From NCBI RefSeq assembly GCF_039555335.1, contig NC_092642.1:15963208-16027207 (forward strand): a stretch of DNA of 64,000 nucleotides, given 5' to 3'. The notes under the pieces were generated by a model, which was not told the origin of the DNA, made no database searches, and worked only from the letters and a program-made list of their open reading frames with translations. The stretch comes from Amphiura filiformis (Eukaryota > Echinodermata > Ophiuroidea > Amphilepidida > Amphiuridae). This document shows, piece by piece, positions 45,807-56,352 of the stretch. The number at the start of each line of letters is the position of its first letter. Positions within the stretch are counted from its first letter, which is position 1. Both the position numbers and the translations under genes were made by a program.

Positions 45807-47798
45807 GAAAAGTAACGCTCCCGCGTTATGAACTTGAACTGACAGTAGTGGATATCCACTACTATAAGTTCGTTCGGTGGGAGGTGCCTTTGGGGGCATG
45901 AATGTAAGTAGATAAGTTTGGGATTGAACAACAAAAAAAATGAATTTGAAATGGGCTGGGGTGGTACCGAGGAATGGAAAAGGTATAACATACTAGTACA
46001 TATATACATATTTATACAATTATAATGAACAAGCATTTGTATGGACGTAACGAATTTGTCATGTGGAATGAACAGAAAGAGGAACATGAACATGTAAATT
46101 CAAGTCAAATGTGAGGTAGTTTCGGTTATAGTTCTAGTACAATGTACATGTACCTCCTGTTCATTCCATTATACATACACGAAGATTATAAATAATATGA
46201 ATGAAATTTACACAACATAAATAGTTGACTAGCTACACAAGTAATTTATGAATCATTTGGTTTTCATAACTTCAGTATTGCTTGGTACCTGTTTGTTGGC
46301 CCACAAGAGCATGTTTGCTCATTATGTGTATTGGCACGATGCGGGAACCTGAGACGGGTGCCAAGCCATTACTGATAAGTCGATTACTCTAGCAGTGTTT
46401 GCGCAGAACCTGTATAATTCTAGTGTTTGTTTTGGTTTATCTTTGAATATACTAATATCAACTTTTTGGTTGCTGGTAGTGGTAGTTTACACTAGGATGT
46501 GTAAACATGCTTATAAATATAATTGGTTTGTAGCGGTTTTGTGATTCACTGATAGGGTATCTATTACTATAAAGAAAATATAGAGATTTGTAATTAATGT
46601 GGTGGTGTTGTTTTAATGTTGTGTGTGATTTTGTGATTGAATATGATGACGCCATGATGCTGAGAATTTGGTTAATTAAATGATTTGGAAATGGGGATGC
46701 CTTAAGCGTCAAACTTTCCGTATCACCCTGTGGACCCAGTTTGACTGAGCGGCTTATCACATCACTCTGTTAAGGGATTGTCCAGCTGGTATATCCGAAT
46801 GATGCTTTACCTAGTCTCCATGGAGTACTACCAGATCGGTGCGCTTACAAACTCCGTGTTTTTACTTCTTAAGAAGAGCTAAATAAAATTAAATAAATAT
46901 ATTGGGCTGTATATGCAGTCAAAGCAGGAGCTCATGTAACGGTAGGTGCCTTGTCGCGTTTACCCGCCTCATTTGTTGTGAGGGATCATGGCTAAGGTAT
47001 ATGAAAATGAAGGTACAGTATAAAATCATAGATTGTGAAAACATAATATGATAAAATAAGATTTCAAAATTTTGCGATCATGGCGTGTGTGTGTGTTGGG
47101 TGGGGGTGTGTTAATGATTGCTATGTATCTGTATTTTTATATTAATTCACACTTTTGTTATGACATAGGAATGTATATATATAATATCTTCACACACAAG
47201 TTAGTAAAATGTTTGTACAAATTCATCTGAGGTAGATTTTAAATATGCACCGTTATAGTTGTAAAGTACTTTACATACAATATAGTGAATAAATATATTT
47301 GAATTTGGTTACACATAAAGATTTAGTACACATATGTGTTCTTTTAAGATTAAACCTTTTTGTCATAATCACACACAATATTGAAAGGTACAAATTTTTC
47401 TGAGGTAGATTGGATATAGATGTACTGTTAATGTTTTAACTAAACTACTTCACACACAAAATACTTAAGGTACACATATTTATTATAGATGCACTTGCAT
47501 AGACTCATAGATGAGATTCTCACACACAATCATGTTAAAAGTATTTACAATAATTTGGTGGCTGTCTTGAGATTATTTGTTTGGTAAGTCCGAAAGTTTT
47601 AATTTGAGTGGTATAGTATAGATCCTGTTGAATAGATGTAAATGAAGGGGGAAGGACGGAGTTAATATTGAATTGGTATCATTGTTGAATCATCTATACC
47701 TTCATTTATCTGACTTGTTTCATTTACATATACTTATTTGTCCTTTTTGGGTAGGGATGGGTTGATATGACTTAAATAAAGTGGGTTATAGGGTGAAA
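45807..47798 (-). other. retroelement 3' non-coding region
   Basis: 2 kb between the zinc-finger ORF and the purine tract, without a supported ORF. It holds imperfect TCACACACAA repeats (about 47190, 47270, 47308, 47369, 47450, 47520), some followed by TCTGAGGTAGATT, and a GT-rich run at 47083-47112. Confidence 0.6.
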
Positions 47799-48929
47799 TC
47801 ACTCAAGGGTAGGTTGGTTGGTATTTGGAGGGTCAGTGTTGTTAGTGTCAGTCTCTTGGTTGAGTGTGGGTTCGGGACTGGCTGGGGGTTGGGGACTGGC
47901 TGGGGACATGGGATTCTGACCGCACTGGATGCAGATTGTGGTGAATCCAAAGAGTGTGGGCTCAGAATGAAACGTTTCCCAGCACTGTAAATGTACTGGG
48001 TAAGCGCAACATGGGAGTACAAATTTTCGTCTGGCTGGAGGGTCCATTTCTCCTTGGTGGGAGCAGGTTGCGCACATGGACTGATTTTGTGCCAGACGAG
48101 CTTGTTCTTGTAGTTCTGTGTCGTGAAGGTTGGTTATTGATGTAATCCAAAGGTAAAGGGGGGTCATATCGATTGGTGAGGGTGGGGGCAACTGCCAATG
48201 CTGGTTGGTTGGTGGGTGGGTAGTGTTGGGTGGTAATACAAGGAAGGGTGTTCGTTGGGGAAATGCGTGCGGGTTGATTATTAAATCGAATATGGCTTCT
48301 GTGTCTGGGAAAAGGTCAGGGTAGAGATTGAGGGGGTAGAGGGTCCGGAGATGGTCGATTGCTATTTTTAGTGGGGGTGGTATATCTATGATGTTGGCGG
48401 GTGGTTTTCTGCATGTCTGTCTAGCGATTGCTGCTATTGTTGAAGGGGCATTAACCAGGGTCATCCGTTTTATGAGTTTGTTTGCCCATTCAAAACGTAA
48501 ACAATTGGAATCTAAAAAATTAGCTACATCGAGGATATCGTGGGCGGGGACTTCTGTGAGCTCGGAGTCTGCTGGTTGGTTTTGGGCGTATTTTGCAAGG
48601 AAATGGAGGCAGCGGACGAGGGAGTAAGCTCGTAAGGGTAGGGGACTATATTCTCGGGCAAAGTATAATGGGGCATCAGGGGTCCTATCTAGGGCTGGTG
48701 AAGGTGGGGGATTGTTGGTGTCCGGTTCTACTGGGAATTTGAGGTCTACACGCAAGGTGTGTGCCTCGATGGACGATTGACATGTAGGTGTTGGTTTGTG
48801 GATGCAGGTAGTATTACGTTCCACGGACGGTAATGTTTTCTGGAACCATCTTCGGATGTAGATCGAATATTTCGATAATAGGGCAATAGCCGTAATTGTA
48901 AATGGGACTGATTTGTAAGTTGTATCCAT
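47799..48929 (-). CDS. retroelement accessory ORF with C4HC3 (RING-CH/PHD-like) zinc finger
   Basis: 376 codons, intact from ATG to stop. The N-terminus has a hydrophobic segment (VPFTITAIALLSKYSIYI) and basic residues. The middle is helical and leucine-rich (about residues 95-190, with SLVRCLHFLAKYAQ and HDILDVANFLDSN), then proline-rich. Residues about 288-340 form C-x2-C-x17-C-C-x4-H-x2-C-x16-C-x2-C, the C4HC3 ligand order of RING-CH and PHD fingers with adjacent third and fourth Cys. The tail is Pro/Asn/Thr-rich. It lies about 840 bp downstream of pol, on the same strand. Known fingers of this class act as ubiquitin ligases or chromatin readers; the role here is unknown. It is not an envelope, and the element has no other known gene like it. 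Confidence 0.8.
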   Translation of the reverse strand: MDTTYKSVPFTITAIALLSKYSIYIRRWFQKTLPSVERNTTCIHKPTPTCQSSIEAHTLRVDLKFPVEPDTNNPPPSPALDRTPDAPLYFAREYSPLPLRAYSLVRCLHFLAKYAQNQPADSELTEVPAHDILDVANFLDSNCLRFEWANKLIKRMTLVNAPSTIAAIARQTCRKPPANIIDIPPPLKIAIDHLRTLYPLNLYPDLFPDTEAIFDLIINPHAFPQRTPFLVLPPNTTHPPTNQHWQLPPPSPIDMTPLYLWITSITNLHDTELQEQARLAQNQSMCATCSHQGEMDPPARRKFVLPCCAYPVHLQCWETFHSEPTLFGFTTICIQCGQNPMSPASPQPPASPEPTLNQETDTNNTDPPNTNQPTLE

Positions 48930-48949
48930 GATAGAAAGAAACAGGCCGT

Positions 48950-49189
48950 TTAGCCGTTGAGGTTGGGGGGGTTATTGTTAGTCATGATGGACATACATGT
49001 AAATAAAAGAATGTAAAAAAAACCAATAACAGATATTTGTAACATCAAAACAAAATGATTGCACAGGGTCGCTGGTTTGAGATACATAGCTATGATGTAA
49101 ATAAAAAAACATGTCATTATAGCCTGGAGTACGCAAAGTGAAAGGTGTTGTGACGTTTCGTCGTTAAGTAAATATGGATGTTTGCCCAC
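48950..49189 (-). other. open frame with two membrane-like segments, no ATG at its start
   Basis: About 80 codons between pol and the zinc-finger ORF, with hydrophobic stretches IMTCFFIYIIAMYL and LQISVIGFFYILLF. It lacks an upstream ATG and ends at 48950, 20 nt before the next ORF. May be part of a broken small gene or noise. Confidence 0.2.
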
Positions 49190-49534
49190 ATTAATTTGTA
49201 TGAAATGTGCTTCACTTTATTTTGTTTAATGTGGGTGTCCATTTGTTTTCCTTCTTTTTGTTTTGAAAGGTCGCAATAGCTTATTAAAGTTTGTGCGTAC
49301 TACATGTAAGTGTATCTCAAACCAGGGAAGTGTGATTATGTGTTCGTGCATGATTGATACAAAGGTATAAATGGTGATCATTGTGTGGCCTAGATGTGTA
49401 TCGAAATGCAAGTACATGTGGTAAAATGTTCAGCCTAGGCGTGGAATATTATGTATTATTTGGCCTAATAAGCTGGTACATCTTAGAAACCTAATATACA
49501 TATAGATATTGGATTACATAAAAGACTAAACATA

Positions 49535-49756
49535 TTAAACGGAGATACATACAGTAAATAACACATGTAAATACAGACATAAAATTAAAAAAAAACATAC
49601 ATATACATAAAATTGTAAATCATCCTGCAGGGTCTTAATATACGACTGGTTCATGTGAATAAATACATAATGCATGGTATCAATAATGACATATTGGGTA
49701 TTGATTACAAAGGTAAATATTTGAGGATCAGCAAGAGGTTTATATTGCGTTGACAT
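49535..49756 (-). CDS. retroelement small ORF after pol with C-terminal membrane span
   Basis: ATG 12 nt after the pol stop. 73 codons starting MSTQYKPLADPQIFTFVINT, with a C-terminal hydrophobic segment (YVYVCFFLILCLYLHVLFTV). Position matches where envelope or accessory genes lie in some gypsy elements, but it is far too short for an envelope and shows no signal peptide. Could be chance. Confidence 0.35.
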   Translation of the reverse strand: MSTQYKPLADPQIFTFVINTQYVIIDTMHYVFIHMNQSYIKTLQDDLQFYVYVCFFLILCLYLHVLFTVCISV

Positions 49757-49768
49757 ATATTGTAGGTT

Positions 49769-52700
49769 TTATTGATAGAGTACGTAATCATTTAATTTTG
49801 TAGGGAGCATACGCCTACGACCTGTTCTGGAAGGAGTGAGTTCGGGATTTGGTGAGTTTGATAATTGCGAGTTGGGAGTCGCGGATGCATCAGTTAAAGT
49901 GGCAGTAGGCGCAAGTGATGTCGCGCGCAGCGTGACTGTTGGCGGGGGAGGGTCTAAACTGGGGGTTGGCGTGGATTGATGGGGGTTTAAGTTAGTGGGA
50001 ATGTCATGTGAAACTGTTGGGGGGTAATATGGTTTTAACTTGTCATAATGTACTGTCGTGGGGCGTGCGGATGCTGACATGTGGTTAATTATTCTGTAAT
50101 TTCTGCCATCTTCTGTTCTATCGATTACTTTAAAGGGGCCTAGCCAACGTGGCGTTAATTTTGTGGGTCTCCTCTCATTGCGTAACATGACCAAATCCAA
50201 TCGTTCATATGGGGTAAATCTGGTTGATCTATCATAATAGTGGGCTTGTGATTGTTTACTTGTTGCAGAATGTGACTGAACTAGTTCATAAGCGGTACGC
50301 AAACGTGTTTGTAAATTGTTGAGATACCTATGATGATCATCGGGTAAATGTACTTGGGTGTCATTTGAGTCATCAATATTACCTAAAAGGATGTGTATAG
50401 GTAGTAACGGTTCCTCACCTTTTTCGAGTGAATACGGGGAGAATCCTGTTGTTGAGTGAACTGTGGCGTTATAACAAAGTTTAACTTGCCCGAGTATGTC
50501 TATCCATGAATGTAAGTCTAGTCCATTTGCTTCTAAACGTCTAGTCAGTTGGTCTTTGAGAGTTTTATGAAAACGTTCAACTTGACCATTGCAATTAGGC
50601 CTATAACTAGTTGTGCGCGTTTTTGTTACACCTGATTGTTTCAATAGTGACTGAAATACGCGTGATTCGAAAGCAGCGCCTCGATCTGAATGGATACTAA
50701 TTGGTAGACCATGATTTGGTACATAATGGTCAAATAAAGCTTCTATAACTGATATGGCTGTCTGATTTTTCATTGGGTACAATTCGATATATTTTGTGAA
50801 TAAATCGGTTACCGTGAGAATACAGCAATGGCCGGATGGTGTCACAGGCATATCAGTTATGTCAATTGCAATATGGCTTCGCCTTGGCTTCTGTATTGGG
50901 CGCAGTGGCGCTTTCATGGTGGGGACAGGGTTTGCATGTTTCTGACATGCTTCACATGTAGTGCAATAATCATATATGTCATCTGCCATGCGTGGCCAAT
51001 AGCAGCACGAGCTTGCAATTTGTAGCGCTTTTTGCGTCGATGCGTGTCCAGAAAGAGGTGTGCCGTGTAATTGACCTAATACTGTTGGTACGTGTTGTTC
51101 TGGAATTATGACTTGCATAATGGGTTCAACATATTGTGGGTTGGTATATTTCTTATATAGAAGTTTATTTGGGGCAATTGTTAAATGTTTGCGCTGTTTC
51201 CAAAGTCCTAGTAGATACTGATCCTCTGTTTGGGTAGTCTTGGTTTGTTGTCATGTAGCCATGAAATTGCTGTTCTGATATGTGGGTCAGCCTGTTGTAA
51301 TTCATATAGGTCGTCTTCGTAAAAAGAGAGAATGTTTTCTGGTGAGTTGTCAGCATTTGGAGTTTCGTCACCATCTGGACCTAGAATGTCTTGGTTATTC
51401 ATATTATTTGTGGTGTCATGGTCAATCACGAATATGTCTTGTACTGGTAGCTCGTTGTTACTGGTTTCAGCGTCAGAGTAGGGATAGCGGCTGAGGCTAT
51501 CTGCATTTGTATGCTTAGATCCAGACTTGTGTATGATAGTGAAGTCTAGAGGGTCTAATTCTAATGCCCATCTTGTGCGTTTGCCTGTTAGGTCAGAGGT
51601 CAAATCTAATTTGCGTAATGCTAAAAGTGGTCGGTGGTCAGTAATGATAGTGAATGTCGATTCTCTGAGGTAATGTCTGAACCTACGTATGGATGCTACA
51701 ATGGCATAGAATTCTCTGTCAAATGTGGACCATTTGCGCTCTGTTTTAGAGAGAGAAGCTGAAAAATATGCAACAACATGCTCTTTGCCGTTGAGGTCAC
51801 GTTGTGCTAGTACGCTACCTATGCTGGTGTTTGAAGCATCGGTATACAAAGTCCAAGGCAGAGAGAAGTCAGGATGTGAGACGATGGGTGACGACGTTAA
51901 AGCCGTCTTGAGGGTGGTGAAAGCTTTCTCACATTCATCATCCCAAATGAAGGGTACATCTTTCTGAGTTAATTTGTTTAGTGGATTGGCAATTTCACTG
52001 AAACTCTTGATAAAACGTCTATAATAAGATCCTAGTGAACAAAATCCACGTACTTGGGTTGCGTTCGTGGGGCGTGGCCAGTCTTTGACCTTTTGAATGT
52101 TACGGGGGTCAGGTGAGCATCCTTGACCTGAGATCACGTGACCTAAGAAGTGAACTTCTTTGCTGAAAAATGTGCATTTCTTGGGGTTTAGTTTAAGGCC
52201 TGCTGCTTGTAAACGTTCAAAGACTTCTCGGAGGTTCGATAATTTTTCTTCAAATGTACGTCCAAAACAGCAAATGTCGTCTAAGTAGCAGACGACCTTT
52301 GACCATCTTATACCTCGGAAGACCTTCTCGATTAGGCGCTGAAACGACTGACCAGCGTTACAAAGGCCAAAGGGCATGACCTTCCACTGGTAGAGGTTGA
52401 CCCCAGTCGTAAACGCAGTCTTCGGACGATCCTGGGGGTCATTGGTATCTGATGGTATCCAGAGGACAGATCCATGCAACTGAAAAATTTATTTCCGCCT
52501 AAACTCTCAATTGTTTCTTCCAAAGAGGGGACAGGGTGCGAATCTTTCTTTGTGGATCGATTTACGGCTCTATAATCTAAAACGAGCCTGTAGGTAGGGG
52601 GTTCATTGCCAATTGGTTTCTTTTTAACTAATATTACTGGAGATGACCAGGGACTATCACTGGTCTCAATCAAGTCTTGCTCTAGAAGTTTATTACACTG

Positions 52701-53780
52701 CCTATCGATTTCAGCTCTGATTTTTGGTGAGTTTCTGTATGCTCGTTGTTTGACTGGAGGATTATCCCCTGTATCAATAGAATGTGTAGTTAGGTCTGTT
52801 TGACCATAGGGGTGCTCCTCTGTAGAAAACACGTCAGCATACTCAAGAAGTAAAGATTGAACTTGTTGTTGTTGAGTCTTGGTCAGGTCCGTATGTGACA
52901 AGTCAAATATGGGGCTTTGTTTGTTAACTTTGTTTGCAGTTGGCACTCGGTCTGACATTTGGTTATTAGCTGTGAGGATTTGAAAATATCCAACGGGGAT
53001 ATTTGCACATGGGTACAATTTGCCTATAATAGTGCCCAATTGTAACTCAATAGGTTGATCTGTAAAGTTTGCTATGTTGACAGGGACTTCATTGTTTACT
53101 GATTTGACGACGCTGTGTGCTATTTGAACAAAATCATTATCTAGTTTGGTGGCTTCAAAAACTGAATCATAGCCTGTGAAATGTTCTCTAGCGCTACTGA
53201 GGTGATCAATATTCAGAAATCCTTGAACAATAGTTTCAGATCTTGCTGGGAGTATTACATTGGTAGGTAGAAAAACTTTGCAAGGTTCAGGTATAAGGTC
53301 CCTTTTCCTTAAGAGTGGAATTTGGTGTTGTTGACAACGGAGGTTACCGTGTTTGAAATGGATTGAAATATCATGTTTTGATAGAAAATCTAGCCCGAGG
53401 AGGATGGGTTTCATCCTGCCCTGTGGCGAAATTACATGAAAAATATGCCGCATAGTAGTATTGTTAATTGACAATGATAATTGAACAGATCCTAACAACT
53501 TTAATGGTGTGCCCGTCACTGTAACTAAAGTAATATTAGGTGTACCGATGAAGACGGGGTTATTTTGTGTCAGGTAAAGTAAGGTGTCATGCCTGATTAG
53601 GCTGGCCCCGGAACCTGTATCAAGATATGTATGAACATTATGGCCATTAATTTTGGTGATAATGGTTTGAGAAAATTCATTTACTGAAGTATCTGCGTTC
53701 AGTTCGTTGAATTCTACATTTACCTGGGTCACATGACTGTTAGTATGGGGTTTTGTGAGGCAGGTGGTGATTGACCCACA
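49769..53780 (-). pseudogene. pol: pol: protease, reverse transcriptase, RNase H, integrase (two frame breaks)
   Basis: Directly after the gag UGA in the same frame. Aspartic protease motif YLDTGSGASL near 53625. RT begins near 52900, with the catalytic Asp in FSCMDLSSGYHQ (52460-52490) and YLDD at about 52280. RNase H keeps LYTDAS, the Glu of DREFYAIV, TDHRPL and HTNADSLSRY. Integrase has an HHCC finger (HGTPLSGH ... CTTCEAC), the DDE residues in DITD, HSDRGAAFES and NGQVERFHKT, and a GPF module (WLGPFKVIDR). Frame breaks occur at the G run 52434-52438 and between about 51225 and 51255. No catalytic residue that I can place is missing. It supplies reverse transcription and integration for the element. 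Confidence 0.93.
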
Positions 53781-53783
53781 TCA
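53781..53783 (-). promoter_or_regulatory. single in-frame UGA between gag and pol
   Basis: Gag C-terminus and protease share one frame. One TGA (context AGG TGG TGA TGT GGG) separates them, and the frame is then open to 52332. This fits suppression-type read-through as in gammaretroviruses. A point mutation is the alternative. Confidence 0.6.
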
Positions 53784-55015
53784 CCACCTAGCGACGGTTT
53801 CCTGTAAATTGAAAGTTACTCTACGGTCGCGTTGTGGTGACTGTGATGGGGAACAACCCTGCGAGGGTGAACGGTTTGGGTAAGGACTATTATAGCGCCT
53901 AAAATTACCTTGAGGCCTACGGTCACCTGAAAATGATCTATCTGGTCGGCCGTTGTACGCGCTGCGATCTCGGTTGAATGAGGGCGAGCTCCTATTGCGC
54001 GTGTCTTGACGCCACGGTGGGGGTCCATTGCCGTTTTGGCGGGGGCGTTCAAAAGAAGATGATCTTGCACGCGAATCACGTGAGCGATCGTAAGACGAGC
54101 TAAAATTTCGTGATCTATCATAATTTGGATTGAAATCGCGTGCTCGATCAAAAGACATAGACCTATGTTGGTAGCGAGCGCCGTTGCCGTAATTGTCGCG
54201 GCGACGGTCATAGCCACGAGAGCGGTTGTTGTCGCGCCGCTCTGTGGTGTAATCGGGGCGCATGTTTGAAGCGATGCGCTGTAAAGTGTCACCCTGACGC
54301 TTTATTTCCTCCAAAATATTCTTTGAATCTGCATTGTTGGAGGTGGAGAGGTTTTGGAATTCCTCCAAAAGTTGTTGTAAGATAGGGTCAGGGTTATTGA
54401 CGGGTTGAATTAAATCAACTGACTCGATTTGGGCCACAATTGGTACATGGGCAGATGCAGAATCAATGTGTGGAGTGTTTTTATACTCCAATTGGGCTCT
54501 TTCGTTGTTTTTGCAAACTCTGATAGCAGTGGCGATGTCTTGAACATCATTCTCATGTAATTTTGCTCTGAGAACGGGGAGACACCTGCAATCAAACGGC
54601 GCAGTGTTTCCTGTTGTTTTTGGGGAACTGAATAATCTGGAAATGCTTGGCTTGTGAGATTTTTCAGTTCCGCGATATAGACTTCAATATTCTCCTCGGG
54701 TTTACGAGGTCTGGCTGTCAAAGAGCCTTGAAAATTCGTATGAAATCTTGGTTATTAAAAACATCGCAAAGATGTTCTTTGCACGCGTCGTAGTCCTCTT
54801 TTATGTCTCGGGTAAAGTCTCTGTAGACTTTGTACGCGTTCCCGGCTAATTTTGGGGAGGATTGATATTAGACGAGTGTTCAGATCGTCATCGTCCTCGG
54901 CAAGAGGGCGTATTGAATCTTCGATCCTTGAAAACCAATCGGCGATGTTATCCGTTGGTTTACCATGAAATTGGGGTAAATCCAAAGTCATTTGGAATTG
55001 GTTTTGCATCGCCAT
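53781..55015 (-). pseudogene. gag: gag, frame broken, Arg/Ser-rich C-terminus
   Basis: ATG at 55015 (MAMQNQFQMTLDLPQFHGKP ... WFSRIEDSIRPL) opens a typical Ty3/gypsy capsid N-terminus. The frame shifts at the T/G runs 54850-54857, at 54720-54722 and at the G run 54576-54579. All are homopolymers, and each neighbouring frame continues gag-like sequence. The C-terminal 200 residues are Arg/Ser/Asp/Tyr-rich with repeated (Y)DRSR motifs and no CCHC zinc knuckle, so RNA binding is probably through Arg-rich disorder. It ends with UGA at 53783-53781, in frame with pol. Capsid role is from family knowledge. Confidence 0.85.
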
Positions 55016-55250
55016 GTTGTATTTTTGTTGACAAGAGTCCAAAATAAATGTAATGTTTTGAACTGAAATCACCCTTCCGTAACGGGTTGTAGGGTAATAG
55101 TAAGGACACTCAAGAGTATACAAAATATTTGCTGAGTGGAGATGCCTGGGGTTAAACACTAGAGCATCAGTGAGAAGTTAAGCTTTTACAAACTAACATA
55201 TGTAAATAGTAAATAGTTAAAGCAAATAAGCTGAGTGCAGTACAGGCCAA
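55016..55250 (-). other. spacer between leader ORF c and gag
   Basis: AT-rich spacer. The gag frame is open upstream of the ATG at 55015 but has no earlier ATG. Confidence 0.4.
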
Positions 55251-55547
55251 TTATGCCTGATTAGCTACTACGAATCCTTCTGAATATACCTCGGCAGGAG
55301 AAGTGTATCTGATGGTCAGTGCATACCGTGATTGTGGTAAAGGGGCTAATGTAACACCTCGAATCAATTGTTGCCACTGGCTAAAAAATTGAATAAGTTC
55401 AATAGCCTGTGAAATTGTCAAGTTGTTAAAACGAACTTGAATTGTACTCCTAAAAGTATTTTGGTTGACGGGTACAATGGAGACTGAAAGGAGTGTTGGC
55501 TGAAAGTTTTCTGACCACACAGCTGGGATACTTATGTAAATACTCAT
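55251..55547 (-). CDS. retroelement leader ORF c (100-codon family)
   Basis: 98 codons from ATG: MSIYISIPAVWSENFQPTLL, core IQVRFNNLTISQAIELIQFF, end PAEVYSEGFVVANQA. Similar to leader ORF b across its length. It lies about 235 bp upstream of the gag start on the same strand, so all members lie on the genomic RNA ahead of gag. Function unknown. Confidence 0.65.
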   Translation of the reverse strand: MSIYISIPAVWSENFQPTLLSVSIVPVNQNTFRSTIQVRFNNLTISQAIELIQFFSQWQQLIRGVTLAPLPQSRYALTIRYTSPAEVYSEGFVVANQA

Positions 55548-55715
55548 GCCCAGGGAGATTCAGTAAGATTCTAAGAACTAACGATAATATGCAAAATGTG
55601 GAACATGTACAGATTAAAAAAAAAATATATATAGACATGTAACAATAATTGATTGGAAGATGGGTAAAATCGGAAGGTGTAAAAGGGGTAAATAATTATT
55701 ATATAGATAATTTAT

Positions 55716-56018
55716 TTAATTTTGATCTACAAACACAACGTCTGACCAATTATTATAGGTGATTAGACTATTATCGGACAAAATTGAGAACGTTACACCG
55801 TATTCAATAAAAAGTGAAAATGTATTTTGGTGGGTGTCGATATATTTAATGTTAAAAATATGACAACTATTGTTTCTCATTTCCTGAATTATTTGCAAAT
55901 TTTGGTCGCCCGTGAGATTTTCGAATTTGATCTCGGCTAATATGCAGACAAGTTGTGTATTATGTGAAGATGGTTCTATTGAAACATAAATTATCGTTGG
56001 AGTAAGGGGGGTGGCCAT
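55716..56018 (-). CDS. retroelement leader ORF b (100-codon family)
   Basis: 100 codons from ATG: MATPLTPTIIYVSIEPSSHN, then the core EIKFENLTGDQNLQIIQEMR, and ending SWSD-like (NNWSDVVFVDQN). Alternating hydrophobic residues suggest a small alpha/beta fold. It resembles the ORFs at 55251 and 56054 in length, IYxSI start and the (V/I)(R/K)F(N/E)NLT..Q core. Function unknown. No signal peptide or membrane span. Confidence 0.65.
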   Translation of the reverse strand: MATPLTPTIIYVSIEPSSHNTQLVCILAEIKFENLTGDQNLQIIQEMRNNSCHIFNIKYIDTHQNTFSLFIEYGVTFSILSDNSLITYNNWSDVVFVDQN

Positions 56019-56053
56019 GAGGGTGGGATTTGAATGTTAATGCTCATAGCCAA

Positions 56054-56352
56054 TCATTGTGTATTAATGGACGAAATTTGAGTGTGATAAGCAAATTGGA
56101 GACTGTGCTGGGGATTAGATCCTGAGTGAGCTACGGGGGTGCACCAATGGCCAATTAAAAATGTATTTGGGTTTTGTAGTATTGCTTCTAAAATAAGGTG
56201 GCAGTGAGAATGGTCTTGTAATTCGTTAAAACGGCACCAACGACAACGGTATACAATTCAGAAGCGGGGTTTTCGGAAATGGAATACAAAAGAATACGTT
56301 GCGGGGTGTACTGGGGTGGCCAAGCACGGGGGTAAATTAATGTAAATGACAT
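56054..56352 (-). pseudogene. retroelement leader ORF a (100-codon family, frame broken)
   Basis: ATG at 56352 opens MSFTLIYPRAWPPQYTPQRI. The frame closes early at TAG. A second frame carries RFNELQDHSHCHLILEAILQ to a TGA at 56054, giving a total of about 99 codons. The switch lies near the A run at 56228-56231. Both halves align with the next two ORFs (I/Y-rich start, V/I-x-F-x-N/E-L core, L/I-I helix), so this is a third family member with a one-base break that may be an assembly error. Confidence 0.6.

Noticed and set aside
45545-46093. Minus ORF running into the 3' LTR (and its partner at 57752-58207)
   Set aside because: Shares LTR sequence in both copies and has no ATG-supported coding character; chance open frame.
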